52,462 bases of DNA from an uncultured Geobacteraceae bacterium (GTDB lineage: Bacteria; Desulfobacterota; Desulfuromonadia; Geobacterales; Pseudopelobacteraceae), in the NCBI GenBank assembly GCA_903901875.1, contig CAIUSO010000061.1, forward strand, positions 1-52,462, given 5' to 3'. Made by a program: the position numbers and the translations under genes. Each line of letters opens with the position of its first letter. The stretch's first letter is position 1. Below, one piece after another: positions 33,926 to 42,624 of the stretch. The notes under the pieces are model-generated. The model saw nothing but the letters and a program-made list of their open reading frames with translations, did no database searches and was not told the origin of the DNA.

Positions 33926-35911
33926 TCACGTCAGGCTCTTCATCTGCTCAAGTTCCTTCACCACTTCCGCACTCTGGGCCCTGCGCATCTCCATGTTGTC
34001 GAATATTTCCGTCACCATGGTACTTACCTGCTCCACGTTACGGCGGATCAGCTTACCGTCTTCGGCCTGGCGCGACGTTGAATGAACCATCTCGTGGGTC
34101 ATGTCCTTGATGGACTCAATGGAACGGGCAATGCTTCTGGTGGCCTTTGACTGGTCGGTGAGGGCAACAAAGATCTGGGAGGTCATGGAACTGATATCCT
34201 CCATCGAGCGGGCAACCAACTGTATGCTGTTGACCTGCTCCTGGGTCGCCTGCTTGATCTGCTTGGTCATATCCAGGGAGCATGAGGAACTCTCAAAGAT
34301 CGCTTTCAAGGATTCTCCCGTAATATGTCCCCGTTCGACCCCCCGCTGAACCAGATCTTTACTGGTCCCGATGTTATTGGCGGCAGCCTGTGATTCGTTC
34401 ATGATCTCTTCAATTATCGAGGTTATTTCACCGGTTGAATGACCGGTCTGGAGAGAAAGATTACGAATTTCATCGGCCACCACACCAAACCCTTTTCCGT
34501 ATTCACCCGCCTGTGCCGCAATAATCGACGCATTGAGCGCCAGCAGATTGGTACGTTTGGTAATATCATTGATAACGCTGACAATATTTTCGATACGGGT
34601 ACTTTTTTCCGCCAGACGCTGGATCGCGTCAAAGGAGTGGCCGACCGACTGTTTTATCTCGTCAAGAGCCTCAATGGTTTCTCTGACCACCACCCGGCTT
34701 TCCTCCGCCCGGTCTTTTACCTGATGTGACACTTCATGGGAAATGGCCGTGTTCTGTTGAATATTAACGATGGTACTGTTGATCTGCTCCATGGCAGATG
34801 CGGACTGGTGGACGATGCCGGCCAGATGGTCAAGGTTGCGGGTTACCTGTTCAATGGCCACGGAAATCTGGTTAACTGCCGAACTGGTCTCGTCAACCGA
34901 GGCCATAACCCCTTCAGAAGCCGACGCGATATTTGCGGTACCATCGGCAACAGAGTCCACACCATCCTGGAGATTGCGCACATTCCGGGAATATTGTTCA
35001 CGATTGGAAAGAAGGAATCTGAACGAGCTCTCGATCTCGGAGGTAAGGGTATCAATGGAACCCAACAAGTTGATACGGGTGATTGCTGCGGCGACCTGAT
35101 CGGCAAAAAGGATAATGGTATCAACATCGGAATCGTTCAGGGCCCGATGACTGTTCTTGTTGTCGACGCCAAAAACCCCGACGGAAGCATCCCTGACCAC
35201 GATGGGACAGATAATAAAACTTTTGGAACGGAGCGGAGTCAGGTTGTTGTGAGGTGGTTTCAGGTGGTACTCTTCCGGGTAAAGGGAAATGTCATCAACC
35301 AGAAACACTTTACGTTCATTAAAACATTTTCCTATAATGCCACTACTTTCATCGGTTGGCAGTGCAACGCCGACCGGATCGAAGCCTTCGGAACCGACCG
35401 AGGTTACAAAGCGGAGCCTGCGTTCTTCGTCGGCAATAAGGATATTGACCCGTTCGTAGCCGAGAACATCGTGGAGCCCCTCCGCACAGAGCAACAACAC
35501 TTCTTCGAGGTTAAGCGATTTTTGGATTTTACTGCTGATTTGATGGAAGTTTTTGATATTCCTGTCCAGCACCTTGTAGCGGTTTTCAAAGATTTCTTTC
35601 TGTTCAGCCACTTCGCGGTGGAGAACATCAAGCTCCCGGGCCCGTTCCCGCAATTCGTCGCCGTTCTTGCCAATCATGAAGCCCAAAAGAGCCAGAATGA
35701 CCGCAGTTCCTCCCCCCATATACAGGTAGTGAACAAAATGTTCACTATCCTTGGTGATATCCAGGAAAACCTGGTCCACAACCCCTTGGGAACCATCAAA
35801 GAACAGCAGTACCCGAATCATTGCCCAGCCGATGGGGGCACCGATACCAAGAAGGCATCCGCCAATAGAAAACCGAGTAGCACCTCTTGTCATCATACTG
35901 TTGCCAGCCAT
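33926..35911 (-). CDS. Methyl-accepting chemotaxis protein with GAF domain
   Basis: 661 residues. Two hydrophobic helices (about 16-36 and 62-84) enclose a short outer loop (about 25 residues), so there is no sizeable periplasmic sensor. A coiled coil (about 88-125) leads to a GAF domain (about 125-280, [41 protein letters not shown]), and then the chemoreceptor signalling hairpin with the conserved tip [21 protein letters not shown]. The input is therefore most likely cytoplasmic (GAF). Its start overlaps the PilZ gene stop by 1 bp (TAATG), pairing the receptor with a c-di-GMP-binding protein. Confidence 0.93.
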   Translation of the reverse strand: MAGNSMMTRGATRFSIGGCLLGIGAPIGWAMIRVLLFFDGSQGVVDQVFLDITKDSEHFVHYLYMGGGTAVILALLGFMIGKNGDELRERARELDVLHREVAEQKEIFENRYKVLDRNIKNFHQISSKIQKSLNLEEVLLLCAEGLHDVLGYERVNILIADEERRLRFVTSVGSEGFDPVGVALPTDESSGIIGKCFNERKVFLVDDISLYPEEYHLKPPHNNLTPLRSKSFIICPIVVRDASVGVFGVDNKNSHRALNDSDVDTIILFADQVAAAITRINLLGSIDTLTSEIESSFRFLLSNREQYSRNVRNLQDGVDSVADGTANIASASEGVMASVDETSSAVNQISVAIEQVTRNLDHLAGIVHQSASAMEQINSTIVNIQQNTAISHEVSHQVKDRAEESRVVVRETIEALDEIKQSVGHSFDAIQRLAEKSTRIENIVSVINDITKRTNLLALNASIIAAQAGEYGKGFGVVADEIRNLSLQTGHSTGEITSIIEEIMNESQAAANNIGTSKDLVQRGVERGHITGESLKAIFESSSCSLDMTKQIKQATQEQVNSIQLVARSMEDISSMTSQIFVALTDQSKATRSIARSIESIKDMTHEMVHSTSRQAEDGKLIRRNVEQVSTMVTEIFDNMEMRRAQSAEVVKELEQMKSLT

Positions 35912-36285
35912 TAATGATAAGCCGTGAACTTTTCATCTATCGAATGACCGATCTCTTCCATGACCGTTTCAGCATCATCGCTATTGTAGGAGACGATGTT
36001 TTTCAGATGCATGTAGGAGTCGAGATCAACCTTATCAAAGGTGAGTCCCACACCGTCCTCACAGATACGGGTAACCGACCCGCCAAAACTGACCGAAATC
36101 TCAGGGTCGGCACCCGTAAGTACGATGGTAATTTCAACCCGCTCTCCTTCCGCAAGGCGCTCCTTTGTCACCAGCATCATGCCGGTCATACTGAGGTTTT
36201 CAACCTCACCCTGGAACTGACGCCCTTCGGTTCTGATGGTAGCGGCAACGTGAAATTGTACGCGGGAAAACTTACGGGTGCCCAT
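35911..36285 (-). CDS. PilZ-domain protein
   Basis: 124 residues from the ATG at 36285. It fits Pil[15 protein letters not shown] at the N-terminus supplies the arginine region (a looser RxxxR), and [12 protein letters not shown] corresponds to the (D/N)xSxxG motif. PilZ domains bind cyclic di-GMP and pass the signal to a partner. The gene lies directly ahead of a chemoreceptor and is coupled to it, so it may link c-di-GMP level to that receptor. Confidence 0.85.
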   Translation of the reverse strand: MGTRKFSRVQFHVAATIRTEGRQFQGEVENLSMTGMMLVTKERLAEGERVEITIVLTGADPEISVSFGGSVTRICEDGVGLTFDKVDLDSYMHLKNIVSYNSDDAETVMEEIGHSIDEKFTAYH

Positions 36286-36319
36286 AGTTATGACTCCAAT
36301 AATAGTGTTAACGGAAACG

Positions 36320-37297
36320 TTACGCTTTGCCAGCCGAGCCAAGTACGGTCTCATTTTTATGCTTAACAAGCTTTATAAGCTCTTTACGGGCTTCACCCAG
36401 GTATTTTCTCGGATCAAATTCCTTGGGATCCTTGGCAAAATATTCACGGATTTTGGCAGTAACCGCCAGCCTGCCATCGGAGTCGATATTGATCTTGCAG
36501 ACAGCACTGGCCGCTGCCCGGCGCAGTTGATCTTCGGGAATGCCCACGGCCCCTTCAAGCTTGCCCCCATACTGATTGATCAGTTCCACATATTCCTGCA
36601 CCACCGACGAGGCACCATGCAGTACAATCGGAAAGCCGGGAATCCGCTTTTCACACTCTTCGAGAATGTCAAAACGGAGTGGAGGAACCGGCTGGCCCGC
36701 CTTGAATTTATAGGCACCGTGGCTGGTTCCGATGGAAATAGCCAAGGAATCAACGCCGGTCTGTTTGACGAACTCTTCAACCTCTTCCGGTTTGGTGTAG
36801 GTCGAGTGTTCTGCCGATATTTCATCCTCAATGCCTGCCAATACTCCCAACTCGGCTTCAACGGTAACGTCGAACTGGTGGGCATATTCGGCAACTTTTT
36901 TTGCCAGGGCAACGTTCTCGGCAAAAGGAAGGTGGGAACCATCGATCATGACAGATGAAAAGCCGCTGTCTACGCAGGATTTGCAGAGTTCAAAGGTATC
37001 ACCGTGATCAAGGTGCAGGCTGATCGGAATCTGGGAACCGGCTTCACGGGCCATCTGTACGGCACCCATGGCCATGCAGCGCAGCATGGTTTCATTGGCG
37101 TAACTGCGTGCCCCCTTGGAAACCTGGATGATAACGGGGGAATTAGTTTCAACACAGGCGGTAACAATTGCCTGCAATTGCTCAAGGTTATTGAAGTTGT
37201 ACGCTGGAATTGCATATTTTCCGGCCATTGCCTTGGCAAACATTTCTTTGGTGTTAGACAATCCTAAATCACTGAAATGAACCTTCTGCTTTTCCAT
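36320..37297 (-). CDS. fba: Class II fructose-bisphosphate aldolase
   Basis: 325 residues. Zn-binding and catalytic stretches: ISLHLDHGDTFELCKS, VMIDGSHLPFAENVALAK, VEAELGVLAGIEDE, and the later FPIVLHGASSVV and CKINIDSDGRLA. It splits or forms fructose 1,6-bisphosphate in glycolysis and gluconeogenesis. It stands alone with a candidate promoter whose -10 (TAGAAT) lies at 37338-37343. In this gluconeogenic lifestyle it likely supplies hexose for glycogen. Confidence 0.95.
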   Translation of the reverse strand: MEKQKVHFSDLGLSNTKEMFAKAMAGKYAIPAYNFNNLEQLQAIVTACVETNSPVIIQVSKGARSYANETMLRCMAMGAVQMAREAGSQIPISLHLDHGDTFELCKSCVDSGFSSVMIDGSHLPFAENVALAKKVAEYAHQFDVTVEAELGVLAGIEDEISAEHSTYTKPEEVEEFVKQTGVDSLAISIGTSHGAYKFKAGQPVPPLRFDILEECEKRIPGFPIVLHGASSVVQEYVELINQYGGKLEGAVGIPEDQLRRAAASAVCKINIDSDGRLAVTAKIREYFAKDPKEFDPRKYLGEARKELIKLVKHKNETVLGSAGKA

Positions 37298-37337
37298 GTT
37301 GTCCCCCTCGGGTACTCATAATATGTGGATAATCCAT

Positions 37338-37367
37338 ATTCTACCACCCTCCATCAATACCACGCAA
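37338..37367 (-). promoter_or_regulatory. Candidate fba promoter
   Basis: Minus strand: TTGCGT, an 18-bp spacer, then TAGAAT (37338-37343 on the + strand), about 40 bp before the fba start. The -10 is good, the -35 weak. Confidence 0.35.
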
Positions 37368-37506
37368 CTAACATTTTTCGTAAAAAAGGTTACGCTATCA
37401 AACTTCCCGGCACGTGGTGGTACTCGCGGCAAGCTTTCTTTTCTCGACTTCTGTAAAGTTATTTTTTGTTAGAGGCGGGAGTCAATTATGATATTTGCAG
37501 GAACAT

Positions 37507-37799
37507 TCAGGATTCGTCTAACAACACAAAACTATACGCACCATAAAATGGCAGAAGCTTATCGTCTGCGGGACGAAGTGCAATAAACGAAACGGGAACT
37601 ATACTGTCAACTTCACTTGCACATTCTATTACATAATTGAGTAAAAAATCAGATATCTTTTGATCTCCGAATTCTGGACACTGTTTTTTCTTGGGTAATT
37701 ACCGAACTCACACTTGGATAGCGCAAGATCAGCATCAAATCCGCTAATTTCAACGGAATTGATGCTAGGCGAGAGGGGCACGCTTGCGGGTGATCTTGC
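37507..37799 (-). pseudogene. Possible GNAT-acetyltransferase remnant (frameshifted)
   Basis: Two minus-strand frames join into a protein-like trace. One (about 37625-37799) reads SPSINSVEISGFDAD, like the N-terminal part of GNAT-type toxins. The other (37507-37693) reads ISDFLLNYVIECASEVDSI, VSFIALRPADDKLLPFY and GAYSFVLLDES, like the end of a GNAT acetyltransferase with its Y/F-rich final strand. Stops and a frame change separate them and the middle is missing. The resemblance is judged by eye only. Confidence 0.3.
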
Positions 37800-38042
37800 A
37801 GTTTTCTATAGTAGCTTTTGCACGTGCAACGATAGTTGTCGAAGCTTTCATGCCTGCAAGCCTCTGCTCCATGCTTTCAGTTTGAGGGGGGTTAAATCCT
37901 ATCTGAATGCGTTTAGTCGGTTTGAAATTTATTTTCGTTCCCATATTGCTAAAATATACCATTACGCTTGAAAATAAAACAAAAAACCGGACACCCTCTT
38001 TGCTTTTCAGGTGCTTCCGATCTTGTTTCGTGTTTCAGTCCA

Positions 38043-38972
38043 TCAGGCCACCAGAACTCCCCCCCGCTCCGGCAGGTCATGTACAGAAAAATGGGCCACA
38101 CCCCAGGCAAGAATTTCGGTGCAGGAATAGCCGGTAAGTTCCGGTGGCGGGAGCATGCCCAAAAAACGGAGAATTGCTACCAGCAGTGGTGCTTCTTTAC
38201 CGACCATGGTTGCTAAGTGGGAGGAAACCAGGTTGTCCCGTTTGCTTAATTTGCTACCGTTGGAGCCGGTCACCAGGGGGAGATGGCAATAATCCGGTAC
38301 GGGGAGGGAGAGTAAACGGTGCAGAAGTATCTGGCGGGGAGTGGAGGAGAGCAGATCCTCTCCCCGTACAACCTGGGTAACGCCGGTCAGATGGTCATCG
38401 ACGACGACCGCCAGCTGGTAGGCAAACTCCCCATCCCCCCGCCTGACCACAAAGTCACCGGAAAACGTGTCTATGCTCTGGCTGATTGGCCCCCTGCATC
38501 GATCGAAAAAACACACGTCGCCTTCCGGGGCCCTGACCCGCCAGGAGCGGAGCGGTGCGCCATCTTTCATGCCTCCCCGGCAGCTGCCGGCGTAGGGGAT
38601 ACCGTCATCGTCATGATGGGGGGCCGAAGAACTTTGGGCAATTTCCCGCCGGGAACAGCCGCACGGATAGAGAACTCCCTGGCGGGCCAGGGTTTCAAAG
38701 GCAGCGCAATACGCTTCCCGGTGTCTGCTCTGATAGGTCACCGGCCCATCCCACAAGAGGGCAAACGCTTCCAGAGTCGCCATGATGTCATCGGCCATAC
38801 CCGGCACCTGACGGGGCGTATCCAGGTCATCGAAACGGAGCAACCACCGCCCACCGGAACACTTTGCCATGAGGTAGCTCCCGACAGCCGTCGCAAGTGA
38901 GCCGGTATGGAGTGCTCCGGTGGGAGAAGGGGCAAATCGTCCGACAACCCGATCTGTCGGCGCAGCCTTCAC
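38043..38972 (-). CDS. gluQ: Glutamyl-Q tRNA(Asp) synthetase
   Basis: 309 residues: a GluRS-like catalytic core without the anticodon-binding domain. VVGRFAPSPTGALHTGSLATAV holds the HIGH-like motif, LLRFDDLDTPR follows, YPCGCSRREI and YAGSCRGG supply zinc-binding cysteines, and GSKLSKRDNLVS is the KMSKS motif. It charges glutamate onto queuosine in tRNA(Asp). The paralogue with full length (gltX) is elsewhere. It lies 13 bp after ppnP on the same strand. Confidence 0.93.
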   Translation of the reverse strand: MKAAPTDRVVGRFAPSPTGALHTGSLATAVGSYLMAKCSGGRWLLRFDDLDTPRQVPGMADDIMATLEAFALLWDGPVTYQSRHREAYCAAFETLARQGVLYPCGCSRREIAQSSSAPHHDDDGIPYAGSCRGGMKDGAPLRSWRVRAPEGDVCFFDRCRGPISQSIDTFSGDFVVRRGDGEFAYQLAVVVDDHLTGVTQVVRGEDLLSSTPRQILLHRLLSLPVPDYCHLPLVTGSNGSKLSKRDNLVSSHLATMVGKEAPLLVAILRFLGMLPPPELTGYSCTEILAWGVAHFSVHDLPERGGVLVA

Positions 38973-38985
38973 GATCAGACGGCCA

Positions 38986-39300
38986 TCAGCTGATAAAAGA
39001 GCAGCAGTAGTCGGTCACTACCGGCACCTTCATCAGAAAGACCGAATTGGCCGGCACATCAAAGTTTTCACCACCTTTGATGCACTGCCAGGCGGTGGCC
39101 CCCTTGAGCTGCCACTCAAGCTCACCCGTCAGTATTTCCATATTCTCGGCCGCTCCGGTGGAAAATTCATATTCCCCCGCCTGCATGACACCGAGGGTTT
39201 TCTTACTGCCATCGGCAAACAGCACCGTATGGCTGACAACCTGACCACCAAAATAAATGTTGGCCTTCTTGACTACGGTAACGTGAGTAAATTCAGACAT
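38986..39300 (-). CDS. ppnP: Pyrimidine/purine nucleoside phosphorylase PpnP
   Basis: 104 residues, the full length of the family (DUF1255/YaiE): VVSHTVLFADGSKKTLGVM, GEYEFSTGAAENMEILTGEL, GENFDVPANSVFLMKV and a final YCCSFIS. It phosphorolyses a broad range of nucleosides. It ends 13 bp before gluQ. Confidence 0.94.
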   Translation of the reverse strand: MSEFTHVTVVKKANIYFGGQVVSHTVLFADGSKKTLGVMQAGEYEFSTGAAENMEILTGELEWQLKGATAWQCIKGGENFDVPANSVFLMKVPVVTDYCCSFIS

Positions 39301-39366
39301 GGTTCCTCCCGATATTTGTGTACTGTAAATGATGATACAACCGGTTTCATGTGAGATGAAGCATAT

Positions 39367-39400
39367 AAAAAAACCCGCTGGATATAGTTATCCGGCGGGT
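39367..39400 (-). terminator. Leftward terminator after the 39428 gene
   Basis: ACCCGCTGGATA (39373-39384) pairs with TATCCGGCGGGT (39389-39400) with one G-T wobble; on the minus strand the stem is followed by seven T (A's 39367-39373). It lies 28 bp after the stop of the small exported-protein gene. Confidence 0.75.
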
Positions 39401-39427
39401 AGTTTTTTCTGGATACTTACTGCCGAA

Positions 39428-39817
39428 TCAGTTGAATGTACCCCGCAGCAGATCGGCTTTCCAGGCAACCACCATCTGCCCCGAACCGGGGGCGGTCACT
39501 ACCTCGGGAACGATGGTTGGAAATGCCACCTTAACCCGGCCATTTTCCACTTCAGCAAAGGCCCGGGCTGACTTAACCAATCCGAAAGCGGTACCGGCCA
39601 GAACACCGGAGGCTGCGCCGTAGGCCACAAATTCTAAATTGTCAAAGGGCTTTTTCTGGAAAACCATGAGGGCACCACCCACCAGACCGCCGATGGCCGC
39701 GCCATAAAATGCATCCGTAAATACCTCTTTAATGGTATCGTCGGCCAGTGCCGATGAAGTTGCTGACAACAATGATACCAATGTCATAACGGCAATAATT
39801 TTTCTGAGCTTTTTCAT
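39428..39817 (-). CDS. Small exported glycine-zipper protein
   Basis: 129 residues from the ATG at 39817 (MKKLRKIIAVMTLVSLL), a typical signal peptide cleaved near SSALA. The mature part has two Gly/Ala-rich stretches: YGAAIGGLVGGALMVF and AYGAASGVLAGTAFGLV, which may associate with membrane, followed by a beta-like tail (RVKVAFPTIVPEVV). No family recognised. It has its own terminator and sits between ppnP and the CCA-type enzyme gene. Confidence 0.7.
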   Translation of the reverse strand: MKKLRKIIAVMTLVSLLSATSSALADDTIKEVFTDAFYGAAIGGLVGGALMVFQKKPFDNLEFVAYGAASGVLAGTAFGLVKSARAFAEVENGRVKVAFPTIVPEVVTAPGSGQMVVAWKADLLRGTFN

Positions 39818-39928
39818 GGTTTCCTTCCCTTTTTGTGATGTTTGAGCATTAAATTCTCCCCTTATGTAGCACGCTTCAAAATAGCCCGTCAAGCGGGTTT
39901 TTTGTAACCTGTCAATATTGTTTACCTA

Positions 39929-42583
39929 TTACTGGCCTTCCCGGTTAACAAGTGCCAGTACCAATTTTTCTTCATCTTCTCGACTCTTCACCACACCATC
40001 GAGCCGATCCCTGAACAACCGTTCCTTGACCTGTTTGAATCGCGGTCCCGGCATGACGCCGAGGCGACAAAGATCATCCCCCCCCAACAGGGGCGCAATA
40101 TCACGCACCCGATTCAGGTAATGGGAGATCAGACGTCGTATCTGTTCACTATTGGCACGGGCGGCCATAAAGAGCAGCAGCTCAAGGGTGAAACCGCTGA
40201 ACCAGAGGTATAATTCACTGTTACGCACCTCCCAATCCTGCTTCAGTCGATTCTTAATGGAGTGGAGGACAGAGAAAGCACGCTGCCGCTGGCTGCAGAG
40301 CCGCGCCTGGAGCCTGCCTGGCAGTGAAAGACGGCTACAGGCTTCCTGAAACTCCGTGGCGGTCAGGCAGTCGCACAGTGCCAGAAAATACACCTGCCAC
40401 GGCTCACAGCGGTCCTCCAGATACAGTAATCGGAACCAAGCCATCACCTGTCCGCTCTCCCTCACCACGCGCTCCGTTTTCGGCACCAGCTTGAGGGAAG
40501 GATGAATGAACGGCAGCAACCCCAGCCCGGCCATACGGGTGATGGCCCCCACCGGTTCCTTTTCACACATGATCTGGTGCAGCTCACTGAAGAGACGTTC
40601 TCCCCCCAGCTTATCAAGCAGATGCATGCGAATGGCACTCCGTATCAGATTTTCCGTATGGGGAGCGATATGAAACCCGAGCCGTTGTTCAAAGCGGATG
40701 GCACGGAACACCCTGGTTGGATCTTCGACAAAGGAGAGGTTATGCAGTACCCTTACCACCCGTTCCTGGATATCCTGCAATCCCCCGAAATGGTCAGTCA
40801 ACTGGCCAAAACGGTCACTGTTGATGCAGAGCGCCAAGGTATTGATGGTGAAGTCCCGACGATGGAGATCGTGGCGCAGGGATGCCCGTTCAACGGTGGG
40901 GAGGGCACCGGGAGATTCGTAATACTCCAGACGGGTGCTCGCAATATCAATCTTGCCACCGTCCGGCAGAACCAGAACCGCCGTACCAAATTTTTTATGG
41001 CTTCTGACCCTGCCGCCAAACTGCCCGGCAAAACATTCGGCAAAAAGCACCCCATCCCCTTCAACGGTAACATCAATGTCTAAATTGCTGTTACCAAGCA
41101 GCTGATCCCGTACAAAGCCGCCAACCGCATAGACCGAAAGGCCGAGCCGACCTCCCGTATCCCCCAGTCGCCGCAGCAGTTCGATTGTCTCAGCGGAGAG
41201 TCGTTTGGTAAGTAATCCGGCAATGGAGCGGGTGCGGGTTGGAATTTCCAGGGAATCCAGATCGTAAAGTCCCTCCTGCCGACCACGGCGTCCCCCATGG
41301 AAATACCGCATCAGGTCGGTCCGGGTAACGGCACCAACCAGCGTGGTACCCTCGAATATTGGAACAAAGCGACGGTTGGCATTCACCATGTACGACTGAA
41401 TCATGGTCAAGGGCGTTTCCGGGGTTGCCGAAAAATATTCCGAATGCATAAAATCGGTAACCGGTGCGGTGGCCAAGCCATGGTACAACGCTTTTTCAAC
41501 GATCTTGCGCGAAATGACTCCGGCCATCACTGTTCCGCACATCACCGGCATGGCATTGCAGTTATAGCGGGTCAACAGCTCCCGTGCCTCGGCGATGGAG
41601 ATGGTATCGGCCATGGTTTTGACGGGAGAAGTCATGATACTTCCGGCACTGTCCCCCCCCTTGACCGAAAGGTGCAGCAGATGGTCAAGCCGTTCCAGCA
41701 CCTGGCCCAGCTTCTGGTTGTGGGCGACGGCGGACGCTGCGGTGGCATGGCCACCTCCTTGAAACTCCTTCATAAGCAGGCCGGCATCTATGTCCCGACA
41801 TTTGCTGCGGGCCACCAGATAGACATTATCTTCCATGGCAACCACAACAAACAGGGCATCGGAATTTTCCATATCCCGCATAAGATGGGCCAGCGAGGCG
41901 ATATCCCCCACATATTCTGCGCTGGAAGCATGGGCAACTGAAACCGTCCGACCATTAACTCGCCCGGTTTTCAGGGTAGAAAGGAGCTGCTTCAAGAGTG
42001 CAATCTGTGGGGCGGTTAACTCGGGAGTCAACCCATCGCTCACCACCGAGAGGCGTGCTCCCTGTTCCAGCAACCATGCGCCAACACGGTAATCTTCCGG
42101 TGTTGCCGAGGCATACAGCAGGTTCCCCGTATCTTCATGGAGGCCGAGCATAATGACGGTCGCCTCCTCGGCGGTCAGGGTAATGCCGAGTGCCATGAGG
42201 CGGCTTGCCAACAGGGTGGAGGCGGAGCCCCGGGGGGCAATCTCGCCACCGGTGGAACAAATGGCAGCGTCCGAAACCGGATGATGGTCATAGATATGGA
42301 TGGCAAGTCCGGCACGGCCAATGATATCGGCAAAGGGACCGATTCGGCCGGCCTGTTGACAATCGACGATAATCAGGCGGGTGATGGCATCCAGATTGAT
42401 TTCTTTGATGCGGGTAACCGGGGAGAGGTATTCGGGATAGCGCTCAATGAAATCCCGCACCCCCCGTTCCTGGGAACCGGCAAAACAGACAAGGGCACCG
42501 GGGTAAAGCCTCAGCGCCGCTGTCATGGCGCCGAGGCTATCAAAGTCGGCATTAATATGGGTGGTAATAACGTCCATGGTCAC
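39929..42583 (-). CDS. DHH-CBS-polynucleotide nucleotidyltransferase fusion (tRNA nucleotidyltransferase-like)
   Basis: 884 residues. N-terminal DHH/DHHA1 phosphoesterase domain (about 1-310: THINADFDSLGAM, IYDHHPVSD, GGHATAASAV). A pair of CBS domains (about 320-440: MTSPVKTMADTISIAEAREL, FMHSEYFSATPETP). Class II nucleotidyltransferase/poly(A) polymerase domain (about 465-880: VYAVGGFVRDQLLGNSNLDI, with the catalytic acidic motif D-x-D, RRDFTINTLAL, and EDPTRVFRAIRFEQR). In Geobacter the C- and A-adding activities are split between separate enzymes and this architecture is reported among them; A-adding is my best guess. The DHH part is probably an NrnA-like nuclease. Confidence 0.9.
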   Translation of the reverse strand: MTMDVITTHINADFDSLGAMTAALRLYPGALVCFAGSQERGVRDFIERYPEYLSPVTRIKEINLDAITRLIIVDCQQAGRIGPFADIIGRAGLAIHIYDHHPVSDAAICSTGGEIAPRGSASTLLASRLMALGITLTAEEATVIMLGLHEDTGNLLYASATPEDYRVGAWLLEQGARLSVVSDGLTPELTAPQIALLKQLLSTLKTGRVNGRTVSVAHASSAEYVGDIASLAHLMRDMENSDALFVVVAMEDNVYLVARSKCRDIDAGLLMKEFQGGGHATAASAVAHNQKLGQVLERLDHLLHLSVKGGDSAGSIMTSPVKTMADTISIAEARELLTRYNCNAMPVMCGTVMAGVISRKIVEKALYHGLATAPVTDFMHSEYFSATPETPLTMIQSYMVNANRRFVPIFEGTTLVGAVTRTDLMRYFHGGRRGRQEGLYDLDSLEIPTRTRSIAGLLTKRLSAETIELLRRLGDTGGRLGLSVYAVGGFVRDQLLGNSNLDIDVTVEGDGVLFAECFAGQFGGRVRSHKKFGTAVLVLPDGGKIDIASTRLEYYESPGALPTVERASLRHDLHRRDFTINTLALCINSDRFGQLTDHFGGLQDIQERVVRVLHNLSFVEDPTRVFRAIRFEQRLGFHIAPHTENLIRSAIRMHLLDKLGGERLFSELHQIMCEKEPVGAITRMAGLGLLPFIHPSLKLVPKTERVVRESGQVMAWFRLLYLEDRCEPWQVYFLALCDCLTATEFQEACSRLSLPGRLQARLCSQRQRAFSVLHSIKNRLKQDWEVRNSELYLWFSGFTLELLLFMAARANSEQIRRLISHYLNRVRDIAPLLGGDDLCRLGVMPGPRFKQVKERLFRDRLDGVVKSREDEEKLVLALVNREGQ

Positions 42584-42624
42584 CCAGGGTATATGTAAGG
42601 AGGCTGGCTCCCAAGATCAGAGAC

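Larger units (their letters stand above)
37298..38042. other. Intergenic region with decayed sequence
   Basis: 745 bp without an intact gene. AT-rich compared with its neighbours. It contains a candidate fba promoter (about 37338-37367) and a possible gene remnant on the minus strand (37507-37799). ORFs at 37714-37971 (+) and 37765-37962 (-) have no ribosome site or family resemblance and are not called. Confidence 0.6.

Noticed and set aside
33926-35911. Altered chemoreceptor tip ([11 protein letters not shown] rather than the E. coli NAAVEAARAGE)
   Set aside because: This variant is, to my knowledge, common in receptors of other classes, so it was not reported as unusual.
34736-35914. A 392-codon + strand ORF opposite the chemoreceptor gene
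   Set aside because: It mirrors the chemoreceptor coding frame; its protein shows no motif or signal and no ribosome site precedes it.
37714-37971. An 85-codon + strand ORF in the decayed gap
   Set aside because: Cysteine-rich random-looking translation, no ribosome site; overlaps possible remnant on the other strand.
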